A stretch of DNA of 64,000 nt from Crambe crambe (taxonomy: Eukaryota > Porifera > Demospongiae > Poecilosclerida > Crambeidae): assembly GCA_963924555.1 (NCBI GenBank), contig OZ004588.1:3844001-3908000 (forward strand). Direction: 5' to 3'. Shown piece after piece: positions 14,001-23,012 of this stretch; the first letter of the stretch is position 1, and every line of letters starts with the position of its first letter. Below the pieces are notes generated by a model, which ran no database searches, was not told the DNA's origin, and was given only the letters and a program-made list of their open reading frames with translations. Position numbers and translations under genes: made by a program.

Positions 14001-16298
14001 TCCTGTGTTAGAAGATTGTTGAACTCCGAAAAAAGCTATAGAAAATAGCAAGGTTTGGTGTCTAAACAAGCAGTTCATTTTCTTTTTTCATCACATACAT
14101 ACATACTGAATGTACATAATTATCAATTCATGTTGCTTAATATGTAATTACAACAAGGAGAGGATGGGAAAGTAGAGAATTGACAGCATAAGGAATCGCA
14201 TGTGCTCAACAGTCTGCGAGTTACTGTGGCTGGATGCATGGGTCATAATGTACGTACCAGCCAAATTTGGGATCACGGGAGGTCCTGCTGTATGGCTGAT
14301 GATAGCTTATCTACGCACTTACTGAGAAGCTAGTGACTTCAAAGGACTCGACAGTCTCTCCCTTTATGAGGAAGCTCTTGACCACCATGTCGTCGGGGAG
14401 CACTTCAAATCCACTAGCCTGAGCATCGGAGTAGGAGGTACCAGCTGCCTCGTGGTAGTGTTCTTCCAACAGCTGTTTGTACCACTCCCCACCTCGCAAA
14501 CCAAGCTACAGAGAACATCATAATACTCCTTAATTAAAGCACACCATTTGTGATAAGAATAGATCACTAAATAAACTGCAGGGTTATACTGTCATTAATA
14601 GTTACACTGCATGGTTATAGACATCAACACACGTACTGTCAGGTTATATTGGGGTGGCTTACTTATATACATGGTTCACTCTAGGTACATACACAAACTG
14701 CAAGTCATAGGGTTATCCTTTTATGGTGCACTAGGTTTCCCCCTGTTTGGTTATAGAACTTCAATAGGTCTATATGACATTAGTTGAATCATACTCAAGA
14801 ATAATCCTACTTAAGCACCCTGTTTAAAGTAGAGCTAGGGGAGACTCTGAGACACATATAGGGTGTGGATTAATAATACTGACACTATTAGTCTTTCTTG
14901 AAACTGCTATATTAGCCATTTCTTAGAGCTCTGTTTGAGATAAGCTAGAGTAATCACTAGGGATCTCCCCATACCAAGAGGTGAGTGGAGTGATCTGGTT
15001 GGTGAGCCAGCATCAAGTGATCAATGCAGCCAGCAACGATAACAGTAGCCACTTCTCCTTCTTTCAGATCAAAGAAGGTCACCTCTCCGACCTCTGACCC
15101 CATGATACAAACATGCCGATTGTCCATGGTCTCCCACCAGGCAATGCAGGTGGGTGACGCCTTCTTCTGGTTGGGCTTGATGGTTGAGATGTCATCAGCC
15201 GGACCAAATGAGTTCCGGAGCCGATGGTCCTAAGAAAAGAAAGAAAAACCTGGAGTACTTGCAGGCAGATGTAATGGGTGTACAGCCATAATGTGCCATT
15301 CTTTTATAGTTTTTTGGGGATCCTTCCAATAGGGTGGATGTGAGAAGACATTCCGTGGGGTGAATCTAGACTAGTTGCCCACAATGGAACTACTTTTATT
15401 GTCATCAAAATCTCTAACAAGTTTAAAGGTCACTATTCTACTAGTGGACTCCTATACTTGTACACAAGATGAGTACACCATACACCAGTACTTCTTTCAA
15501 TAGCAGATTTATTCTCATGGACGAAGACAATCGTCGACACCTTAAAGATAATAAGTACATGAGATACAATAGCCTTTGAAGCATGGTCATTTTTGCAAGC
15601 ACATTTCAAGGGTATGTAAAATGGTTCTTCATTGGATTTTTGGCAATGGTGGTATATGTGCATCTTCCACTGTACCTTCTTGGCCAAGCTGAGAACTGGA
15701 AGTAGGTAAAGGGTTCCATCCAAGCAGGCACAGGCCAGCCACTCCCCCAAGGGATCTAGGACCATGTCCAGAATGTGCTGCTGGTGGCTCTCGAACCATT
15801 TCAATTGCTTGATTGAAGGGGTTCCCAAAAAAGGGGTGTATCTGATTACAAGATAGCCTGAGGGAGATGATGAGATGATCAGTGCACAACCTTGTTTAAT
15901 TAACAGGGGCTTACCATTGTTACAGAAGAGAACAAGGACAGAGTATTCTGCACATTCTCTCCAGCTGCAAAGGTCTATTCCAATGGATGAAGATCCACTC
16001 AAAGATGAAGTATCTTCAAGAGAAATAAAGATGGATGAATCAAACATTCCATCTAGAATTGAGGGATCTACTACATAGAGCCTAGATATCTATAGTGTTT
16101 CAATAGGGGAAAGATGAGCTAATTCGGACCACGTGAAGACTGCTGATCAGTCAGTCACTGCAGTCCATAGCTAGCCTGTAAACTACTTCCCCTAGTCAGA
16201 TCCGAACCTATTCCGTGATTTGGAGCTTCTCCTCCAGCGGCAGGCTGGTCTTCTTCTACTTCGAAGAGCTTCACACAGTCAAATATCTTGGTATCCAT
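2019..16298 (-). CDS. Large propeller-solenoid-RCC1 protein with C-terminal Cys/His cluster (about 1,550 aa)
   Basis: Exons on the minus strand, 5' to 3': uncertain first exon near 16298, then 15915-16089, 15676-15857, 15466-15540, 14975-15229, 14323-14505, 13946-14035, 13759-13893, 13631-13678, 13081-13473, 12688-12846, 12269-12418, 11859-11985, 11408-11463, 11092-11240, 10773-10933, 10536-10558, 10326-10450, 9671-9803, 9562-9594, 9292-9413, 8862-9012, 8776-8800, 8405-8517, 8014-8070, 7726-7893, 6992-7099, 6684-6812, 6056-6187, 5925-5997, 5268-5425, 2946-3116, 2019-2591. Exons 2-33 total 1544 in-frame codons including the stop. Seen in order: a WD-like propeller (about residues 1-380; WLACACLDGTLYLLP), a helical solenoid (about 450-780; QALKLFELSR, MELLIHCGLKEQLFDLAK) resembling clathrin/VPS proteins, RCC1 repeats (about 790-1175; LGHGDTLKKTRPVQIAAL, YTWGATKNGK, VYGWGSNMNGQLG), a helical segment, and a terminal FSCGH plus CPHC cluster like half a RING. 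I infer a membrane-trafficking or ciliary scaffold; I cannot name an ortholog. Weak points are exon 1 and the GTCCTA donor of exon 16. Antiparallel SRCR gene nested in the last-but-one large intron. Confidence 0.75.
3937..4889 (+). CDS. Single-SRCR-domain type I membrane protein, nested gene
   Basis: Five exons (3937-3982, 4040-4222, 4275-4409, 4467-4650, 4721-4889) join to 238 codons plus stop. Residues 1-16 form a leucine-rich signal peptide. Residues about 20-121 are one scavenger receptor cysteine-rich domain, with the family signature DANVVCRQLGF, an upstream VWRVVCGGDWD, and eight cysteines ending GVAC. A transmembrane segment lies at about 148-171 (GLGVMVALLALGLVCMVIW), followed by KKR and a Ser/Thr-rich cytoplasmic tail of about 60 residues without a clear ITAM or ITIM. 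SRCR domains bind protein or microbial ligands at the cell surface; a recognition receptor is likely but the ligand is unknown. The gene lies wholly inside an intron (3117-5267) of the minus-strand RCC1-repeat gene. The donor after exon 4 (GTTAGA) is weak, so the tail may differ. Confidence 0.82.
5145..5165 (+). repeat. Run of 21 G
   Basis: An uninterrupted G tract in an intron of the RCC1-repeat gene, followed by further G-runs. It could fold as a G-quadruplex. Similar runs in the window are G18 at 11249-11266, C27 at 25571-25597 and C19 at 35685-35703. Exact lengths of such tracts are unreliable in assemblies. Confidence 0.9.
5590..5745 (+). repeat. Minisatellite, about 31-bp unit, roughly five copies
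   Basis: The unit reads GTGTACTGGTCCAYGGAGAG followed by GGAAAGTGG or GGTACGTGG. It sits in an intron of the minus-strand RCC1-repeat gene. Open frames through it on both strands repeat the same peptide words (WSTERES, VDQYTPT) and are not genes. Confidence 0.85.
6250..6683 (+). repeat. (CATA)n microsatellite array of about 430 bp
   Basis: Tetranucleotide TACA/CATA repeats with interspersed CACA, TGCA and TAATATTATATA interruptions. On the coding (minus) strand the array starts exactly at the 5' splice site of the exon ending at 6684: the donor is GTATGT continuing as (GTAT)n. Four long open frames across it encode only Tyr-Ile-His or Met-Tyr-Val-Cys repeats and are rejected as genes. Confidence 0.95.
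8143..8327. mobile_element. Short terminal-inverted-repeat element (MITE-like)
   Basis: ACTCACTAAATCCGAAC near the left end is the near reverse complement of TTCGGATTAGTGAGGGT near the right end. The interior carries further ATCCGAA-type words (TAATCCGAAG, TGATCCAAAT). No coding capacity. It lies between two RCC1-repeat exons, in an intron. Confidence 0.55.
9414..9492 (+). repeat. (TGAG)n-(TG)n-(AG)n compound microsatellite forming a splice-acceptor tract
   Basis: About thirteen TGAG units, then TG and AG dinucleotides. Read on the minus strand this is a (CTCA)n pyrimidine-rich tract running straight into the CACAG acceptor of the RCC1-repeat exon that begins at 9413 with CTGGGGCATGG. The repeat therefore supplies the polypyrimidine tract of a coding intron. 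Confidence 0.9.
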
Positions 16299-16386
16299 CC
16301 CCCGCTTGTGCTGAATCAGCAAGTTTGATGATGACGGTTCGTAGGTCAGAGTTCACAGTTCAGACCCACGTGGGAAAAGAGAAAAG
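16299..16386. promoter_or_regulatory. Divergent promoter between the RCC1-repeat gene and MRPL23, with CACGTG palindrome
   Basis: Only 88 bp separate the putative minus-strand start (16298, uncertain) from the MRPL23 ATG. CCCACGTGGG at 16365-16374 is a perfect E-box palindrome of the USF/Myc type, 12 bp before the MRPL23 ATG. A TGACG half-site lies near 16332. No TATA box is seen. Shared regulation is inferred from spacing. Confidence 0.45.
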
Positions 16387-16952
16387 ATGTCTGTAAGATT
16401 CAGGAATGCGCTCAGAACAGCAAGACTGTGTGCACAGGGTACTCCTCCTTTCCCCAAAAAGGTGATAAACTTGTGCAACTGGTACGTGAAACTGGTCAAA
16501 CCTGGAAAGGAGATCCCTGATGACCAATTTCAATGCGTTGTTCCCATGAAGTAAGTGAAGATGGTCACGTTGCTTGATTTAATAATCATATTCTCATTTG
16601 TAGAATGACCAAATTTGATATCAGAAACTATTTTGAGAAGATTTACAACATCAGAGTGAAAAAAGTCAACACAAGGATACAAATAGGTGTGTGAATCACC
16701 TTCCTATAAATTTGTTCCATGGTTTGTTCTATCCACTATTCTTGCAGGTAAAGAAAAACGAATCAGTCCACTCAGTCCAGTCAAAAAGAAGACACCAGAT
16801 TATAAAGTGGCTTATGTTACCATGGTGAGTCCCTTTGTGTACTAGTCTGGTAAAGTATGAACAGTATAATATGCTCAATTTAGGTGGACCAAACTTTTAA
16901 GTTTCCTGATCTGTTTAGCAAGTTTGAGAAGAAAAACAGTGACTCCATGTAG
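16387..16952 (+). CDS. MRPL23: Mitochondrial ribosomal protein uL23m
   Basis: Four exons (16387-16550, 16604-16686, 16748-16824, 16884-16952) give 130 codons plus stop. The product belongs to the large subunit of the mitochondrial ribosome, near the peptide exit tunnel. It matches animal MRPL23 along most of its length: NWYVKLVKPGKEIPDDQFQ, then PMKMTKFDIRNYFEKIYNI, VKKVNTRIQ, PDYKVAYV and the C-terminal QTFKFPDLF, and it is close in size to the vertebrate protein. Unlike bacterial L23 it has the mitochondrial-type C-terminal KKPDYKVAYV segment. The N terminus (RFRNALRTARL) is basic, as expected for mitochondrial import. Introns are 52-61 bp, typical of this window. The gene is convergent with the BCL2-like gene. 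Confidence 0.95.
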
Positions 16953-17428
16953 CCCAATTCCTTATCCATCACCAATTCATGATCATACAGTTTATACCGA
17001 CTACCATTATCATCATCAATGATTTTCAACAGAAAAGACATCATTACAAGAGATCGGACAGTCAATATGTACACCAACAAAAAAAATAAATTAATGATCA
17101 GATCAACTGAAACAAAAAACACCAGTGTTCTTTTAAATGTTAGTACCAACATGTTAATAACTCTGCATAATAATTGTGGTGTGAGATGAGTTGATATATA
17201 ATGATACATGTGATGGTCATGTGATGGTCATGTGATAAGTTGAAGTGAGTTGAATGCAGCGACAAAAAAGTGACGATATATCTTGATTAAGTGGACGATT
17301 GGACAACGGTCAAACAAACGAGACGATAAAATGATTATACAGACACAATTAATGCTGTGAGTTTTGATGAATGCGTAAAATGTAAAGATCTGTGGGCATG
17401 TCATTTGTGCTTTAAGTGTGTGCGTGCC

Positions 17429-20400
17429 TCAAGGCTCATCATGATCCAGCATGGAACGGACAGCTTCATAAATGCAGATAGCACTCACTCCAAGAGTGGT
17501 GTAGAGTCCACTGTCATTCGACGCAATGCTCAGTTCACTCGAGGCTTCCAGACCGGAGTCCACTGATTGTCCTCCAGAGAATCCTTCTGGGTCCTCAACC
17601 ACTGATTGGACGACTCGCCTGGCCCCCATGCTTGCACTGCTCGGTCGTCTGCGTGTGGGGAAACTCCGGGACCTGTTTCTGTCAAACGCAGAGCCTTCAA
17701 TAATTCCTGCAGTTTCTCTCAGTTGCGCACTGCTCTGAGGTCTGGTGTTCAGTAATGAAATGACAGGGCTCTCCCCACATTCTGAATTGAAGCTGGACTG
17801 ACTACTGGAGGTGGCAAATAGCCCCTCGTCATGGGATCTTCGATCGTCCTCCTCACTAGACTGCTCCTCCGCGGTTTGATGTTCATCATTAAATACGCCC
17901 TCAAGATGGAAAAGGCCTTCTTCAGTAAGGGAAAGAACACGACTTCCCCTCTCTCTCCCACGAGCACTGGGAATGGCAGGGCTGCTTTGGTTGTGGCGTC
18001 CCAGGCAGCGACGCTGGAGCTGTGGGGTGGAGAACCGTCCAGGGTCCAAGTCCGAGGGCGAATAGGAATAGGTGAACCTCCTGTGGCAATTTGGAGTGGA
18101 GGTGCTCACACAAGCGTTGGTACTGTAGTCTGTGGCACGAATGAAGGCATACTGCAAGCAAAGAGAGAAAAGTGTGTGTTAAATTGGTGAATCCTTATAA
18201 CTACATACGGAAATGTTCTGTTCAGTTACTTTATTGGTTGCACACTCTCTGTTTGGTGTCTATCACTGCTGTGATGGAGTGACAGTGATGAGAGGTGCAT
18301 GCTGCCACATGGAAAGCGAGTCAATCATTTCAGCCCCTCCCATCAATAGGTACATATGATCATGTACACACTTGTTCGTTCAGGGGAGCATTACTTCACT
18401 CTGTATTATACAAGGCCTGAAATTTACACTGGGAATATTTAGAACTGTTTTTGTTTTAACATTTTAAATGTCCATGTTGTCCTGAATAAACAAATCAGTG
18501 ATCTTTGAGTGGATTTACTACAAGCCTGTGGGAAAAGTTATTATAACAGCTGTGCTCAGTATGGGGAAAAAACACACCGTCTGTTTAAATATGGACAGGA
18601 CTCTAAACAATCAATATACTACAGCAATCAAAGATAACCCGACAGTACTCCTAAACCCTTTAGTACCATGATATGCCTGACACCCTAGGAAGTATAGTGA
18701 TAGTAAACATGCTAGAGTCAGCATTTTTTTTTGAGGTAACCAGACAATGGGTGGTCTGATAATACAATAGCCTATAAAAATACTATCACCCCATAATGAC
18801 CAGCGGACAGACAGATGCTCCAATAGATATCAATCCCAGACTCCTATGTAGAGGTAAACAATAATATGCTGTGCTGGCACACTAATAGCTTGGTTGCCAT
18901 TTTTTTCACATCCATCAATACCTCTATGTGTTTTGGCCATATGCCAAAAACCCAATATGCAAAAATACAAAGTAGAGGAAAGAAAGAAAGATCTTTTGAT
19001 CTACAATAAACTGTCATTTGTATATCGATCCTTTGATGCTTTGATGTATTTATGCTTGGGCATTGTATTAATCAATTGATGGAAAAAACACACAAAAATC
19101 GCATATCAGCATATTTCAGACGGTAAACAAAACTCTGGAGAGAGGGTTGCCACAACAGTAACACCCTTGCCTTTGATTTTGCAATCCCTGTTTGCTGGCT
19201 GGCTAAGTGTATTGACAGTAAAACATTAGTGGGAGTGTTCAGTTAATTAAAGGGTAATCAGCACACATCACTTTGGCATAATTCCAAACATTTTAAGTAC
19301 TTGATATGAATTTCTCCCAGGCCATTCATTGGTAATTTTTTTGCTCAATTGGACATGATAAAGAATTTAGCAAGGTCCATTAAGATAATAACAAGTTGTC
19401 AAGACAATAGGGACTTACCCAGCCTCCATTATCGGCTATCCACCCGATGACCGTCTGCAATACAAACTTCCAAAGCTTCTGGAAGTTTTGTAGTGGCTCA
19501 TTAACATCAGGGGCTTCCCTGTTCTCCAGACACTGGGAGAGAAGACGGGACAAAGCGTGATAGAGACTGACCACGTAATTCCAGGATAGCTCATGTCCCA
19601 AACTGAGGGAAGCCAAAAGGTTCTCAATCAAAGCATTAACCTGAGTAGCAAAATTATATAAAATCAATAATGCAAACACAAAATTCAGTGGGTGAAAAAT
19701 TTTACCTGCACATCTGTGTTGAATTCGTCACCCACTACCTTAAGGCGCTCAGCAATCCTGCGGGCAAGGATCTCGTTGGCCTTGGAAGGGTCATGCTGCA
19801 AGAAAGAGGAAGTGGAGGAGTGCTATGAATATCAGAAAGTGCACTAGCACTCCATATAGGGATGAGCTCTATAATTATGTTGAGTTAATTCTCTATTTAG
19901 TGGGTCCATCACTTCTATTGATCGATTCTTATCAATCAGTATTCAATTTGGGTATAGTAGGTTTATAAACAACCTCTGAATTATGACATGTTGTTGCATG
20001 TAAACATGTTATGCAAGAGTGGGTAATACGAACCATTAGAATAATTTTTCGTCCTGATAATAATAAATGTCACTCATCGGATGATTGGAGTGACCAATCA
20101 GATTTTATGCAGAGTCACATTTGTGTATGCCATGGTTTCTATGACAATACTGCAGCAGCCTCCATCACATGACAAATACATGCACTAGTGATAATTATTA
20201 TTCATAGCCATACAGGTGCTCTTTCTTAGTCAGCAAAGAAACCACCACTTAGTCCAAGGAGTTTAACTACTTGAATGAGGGATGGTCTAATACAAGGATT
20301 CTGATGTTTACCAGGAAACTTTCATACAAGATGAGACATGTGCATAATTATGAGAATATAATCTACAGATTTCATTTGTAATTCTAAAGCTGCTAATCAA

Positions 20401-21343
20401 CTTCTTACCTAAACTAATGCTGTGACGTAGCAAATGCATAAAACAATCAGTGACGTAAGCACATGCATGCGCACACACGTGACTCGAACTCCATGTGATA
20501 CTTTTGGGTATTTATGTACAAGCACATATAAGTTCAGTTCCTGATTCCCAGGAATCCATCAAACTGATGCATGTTGCATGGAGAGAGTGTAGAATAACAA
20601 TTCCACTACAGCTGTTCAACAGTATAACCTGATCTAAGCAGCAACTCTCTCACTGGTATTATTACTATGGTACTTTAAGGAGAGCTGTTTTATAGACAAC
20701 TTACCAAGTTAGGTACATTACAGGCAAAGCTGGGTTTTCTGCTAGCAGTACCATGGTGACCCCCACCCCGTTCTGGGCCGGGGGGATAGGACGACACAAA
20801 GTCCCGTTCATTGGGAAGTGGAGAGGAGTGTAAGGGGCACTCTATGGGATCCGGTCGAGGGGTTGTCTTTCCTGAACTATTGCTAGATCTGGATAGATCC
20901 CTCTTGAGTACAAGATTCTGAGGTCTGTCTTGCGGAGGTTTATCTATGATTACGTAGGAGTCAGAATCCGTCCGTGGTGCAGGTGGTGATGGAGACGTTG
21001 TTTCTGTCCGAATCGCAGGAATGGCAGCTTCTAGGTCAACAGAACTAGAGAGTTGTCTGGCTGCACAACGCGGGGGGGAAGGAACCACCTGTACCGATAG
21101 CGAGTGAGGTAGCGTGTTAACGGGGGTAGAGTCGCTAGGCGAACTGCATCCTGCTTTTCTTACACTGCAACTGTCTCCCAGTCTGGTAGAATGGGCGGCT
21201 CGGGGGTGAACTTCTCTGCTCCTCCGGGAGCTGGGGTTGGATATGTCCGCATTTCGCTCTAACAAAGTCAGTGTCAGTTGCTTTAGCGTCTCTGCAGAAA
21301 GCTTAAGGTTCGCTTCCCGTATATCGACGTCTTGAGAGCTCAT
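17429..21343 (-). CDS. BCL2-family protein with long disordered arms (BCL2L13/Bcl-rambo-like layout)
   Basis: Four exons (20705-21343, 19706-19795, 19419-19640, 17429-18151) join in phase 0 to 557 aa. Residues 1-213 are low-complexity, rich in Ser, Pro and Arg. A BCL2 fold follows: BH3 at about 222-239 (RIAERLKVVGDEFN, close to the BAX pattern L-K-x-I-G-D-E-L), BH1-like at 260-270 (LSWNYVVSLYHAL, where the canonical NWGR Gly is not kept), and BH2 at 309-317 (WIADNGGW, canonical). Residues 318-530 are a second disordered Ser/Arg/acidic arm, and a short hydrophobic segment (533-545, LYTTLGVSAICIY) precedes a charged end. BCL2 proteins control mitochondrial outer-membrane permeability; a long linker before the C-terminal anchor is typical of Bcl-rambo. 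Residues 126-133, DSDSYVII, fit an LC3-interacting motif. The terminal hydrophobic stretch is short for a membrane anchor, so location is uncertain. Confidence 0.85.
18152..19418 (-). other. Intron 3 of the BCL2-like gene
   Basis: A 1.27 kb intron bounded by a GTAAGT donor (in 19413-19418) and a TTGCAG acceptor (18152 upwards). It contains A+T-rich sequence and short unsupported open frames at 18611-18823 and 18894-19079. No nested gene, RNA or mobile element was recognised. Confidence 0.7.
19796..20704 (-). other. Intron 1 of the BCL2-like gene
   Basis: A 0.9 kb intron between the disordered N-terminal exon and the BH3 exon, with a consensus GTAAGT donor. No coding sequence, repeats of note or RNA genes were seen in it. 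Confidence 0.75.
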
Positions 21344-21586
21344 AAATAGTTAGCTAGCTTAAACACACCAAAAAAAAAAAAAATTTCTGACGAAGCTTCC
21401 GTTTACCTTCTTTTTATACCCGCCATCCCGCGCCGCCACCGCCAAAGTGGGCACTATTGATGCTTAATTAACCGGAAGTGTATTGGCTTTCCGCATTATG
21501 ACATTATTTTTTATATCCGGTTGGTCTTTGAGTCTTCTTGATGTTTGTGTTCTGTCGGTATAAAAAGGATTTGCTTCCCTGCTGCC
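21344..21586. promoter_or_regulatory. Bidirectional promoter with ETS site and two opposed TATA-like boxes
   Basis: The 243-bp gap separates the ATG of the BCL2-like gene (minus) from the ATG of the 216-aa gene (plus). ACCGGAAGTG at 21471-21480 is a perfect ETS/GABP-type site, and an ATTGG (reverse CCAAT) follows it at 21482-21486. TATAAAAA occurs on the plus strand at 21559-21566, 21 bp before the plus-strand ATG, and in reverse orientation at 21411-21418 facing the BCL2-like gene, both preceded by GG. The middle is locally GC-rich (GCGCCGCCACCGCC). No expression data are available here. Confidence 0.5.
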
Positions 21587-22494
21587 ATGGAAAAACGTGA
21601 AAACAAGGATTCTTGTTTGCTCGATAAACAGAGACTTGATCTTGAAAAAACCTGCGTATCTCTGGTTTCTACTTATTTGAAGATGCGCGGCTCTATCACA
21701 AACAAACTCTCAGGTATTTGAAAGTAGTCACTAGCTACTGAAGTGGTAGCCATAGCTAGCTTACTTTATGTGAGTGCAAATAGACATAGAGCAGCTAATT
21801 ACAAAGTCCTGCCTTTTTCTTCCCTGCAGCCATGCCAATTAAAGGTTTAGTCATGAGCAAGAACAGCAGCAAGCAAGATGAGAAAAATGCCTCACCTGGC
21901 ATCAGATCTGAGGGGACCAGTGTTGATGCCCCCAGACACCATGAAATCTCCAGATTAGCCGAGGAAGTGGCCAAAGAATTTCCTGACGGTCAATTTGTTC
22001 CCAATTCGCTCCCTCAGGAGATGCGAGAGAATGCCTGGGGGCTAAACCAGGAAAACTTTGATACCTTTTACAACGTGCAGGAGCGTATGCAACATGTAGA
22101 GAAAGGAGAACTCTCTCACATCCAGCTGGTTGCCCTCTATTTGCGATCGTTTCATAATCTTCTAGAATACGACCTGCAAGGGGTGGAGGAGCTGAAGGAC
22201 AGATTTGTAAGACACTTTGGAAACATCTTAGCAGACATTTTGGAGCTGTGCTATCCTCAACTTGGAACCTCACAAATGGTACGATACTTTAATGACTAAT
22301 CCCCTCTGCCCAGACCGATCAAGATTAGAAGCAAAAGCTCCACTTATATATCATGAACATGTGCTTCAAACAACAGCCTATGATAACTGTAATGATATTG
22401 TTTTCTGTCATATCCATAGGATCAAAGGTTACATGCTGATCTGAAGGAGCAGAATAGCCGATCGCAGCAAGCAATCGCAGGCAATCACCACTGA
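21587..22494 (+). CDS. Unrecognised 216-aa helical protein
   Basis: Three exons (21587-21713, 21830-22278, 22420-22494) join in frame to 216 codons plus stop. If the ATG|GTACGA junction at 22278 is not used the frame ends after six more codons at 22299, so exon 3 (RLHADLKEQNSRSQQ) is probable rather than certain. The protein has no signal peptide or membrane segment. It is predominantly helical and charged, with a Ser/Lys-rich region around residues 45-75, then LAEEVAKEFPDGQFVPNSL and a helical block (LSHIQLVALYLRSFHNLLEYD, LKDRFVRHFGNILADILEL). I do not recognise the family. It shares a 243-bp divergent promoter with the BCL2-like gene and converges on EXT2. Confidence 0.6.
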
Positions 22495-23012
22495 CTATAA
22501 CTATGTATACCCACATACTCAATACACACTTATCACTGGTCACAAAAACTCGATATCTCCTTCACTTAAAATTTTCATTTTACAGTCTCTATCTAATAGG
22601 ATTGTTCTTTCCTGTGAATATTCTATTTATGGCTATCTTCAATCACCATGAACTATAATCATTTGATTAATTAATCTATTTTTTGATAATCGGCACTAAA
22701 GCAATTTACACATCATTATGAGCGAAAGTGATTAATTAGGAATAAAAATAGCAATAATTATACATGAATTAATTTTAATTTGAAAATTGATAGAGATCCA
22801 ATGCATCAACATCAATATAAATGAAAGCAAAATTTGGTGTCTGGTGAGGAAGAATGATATATGGTCTGGTTGCCAATGGTAAACAACGACAAACAATAAC
22901 AACAACAATTATTATAGTGATTGGTGAGAATTACAGATGGTGGTTTAATGTTATGAGTTAACAATATTTGCCAGTAACAAGATATCACATGACCTTGCAC
23001 ATGGACATCCTA

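Noticed and set aside
16194..16260. Continuation of the minus-strand frame MDTKIFDCVKLFEVEEDQPA as a full first exon
   Set aside because: The frame has a plausible coding look, but no in-phase GT donor links its end to the exon at 16089. Only earlier donors (after DC or LFE) fit, so only the start near 16298 is suggested.
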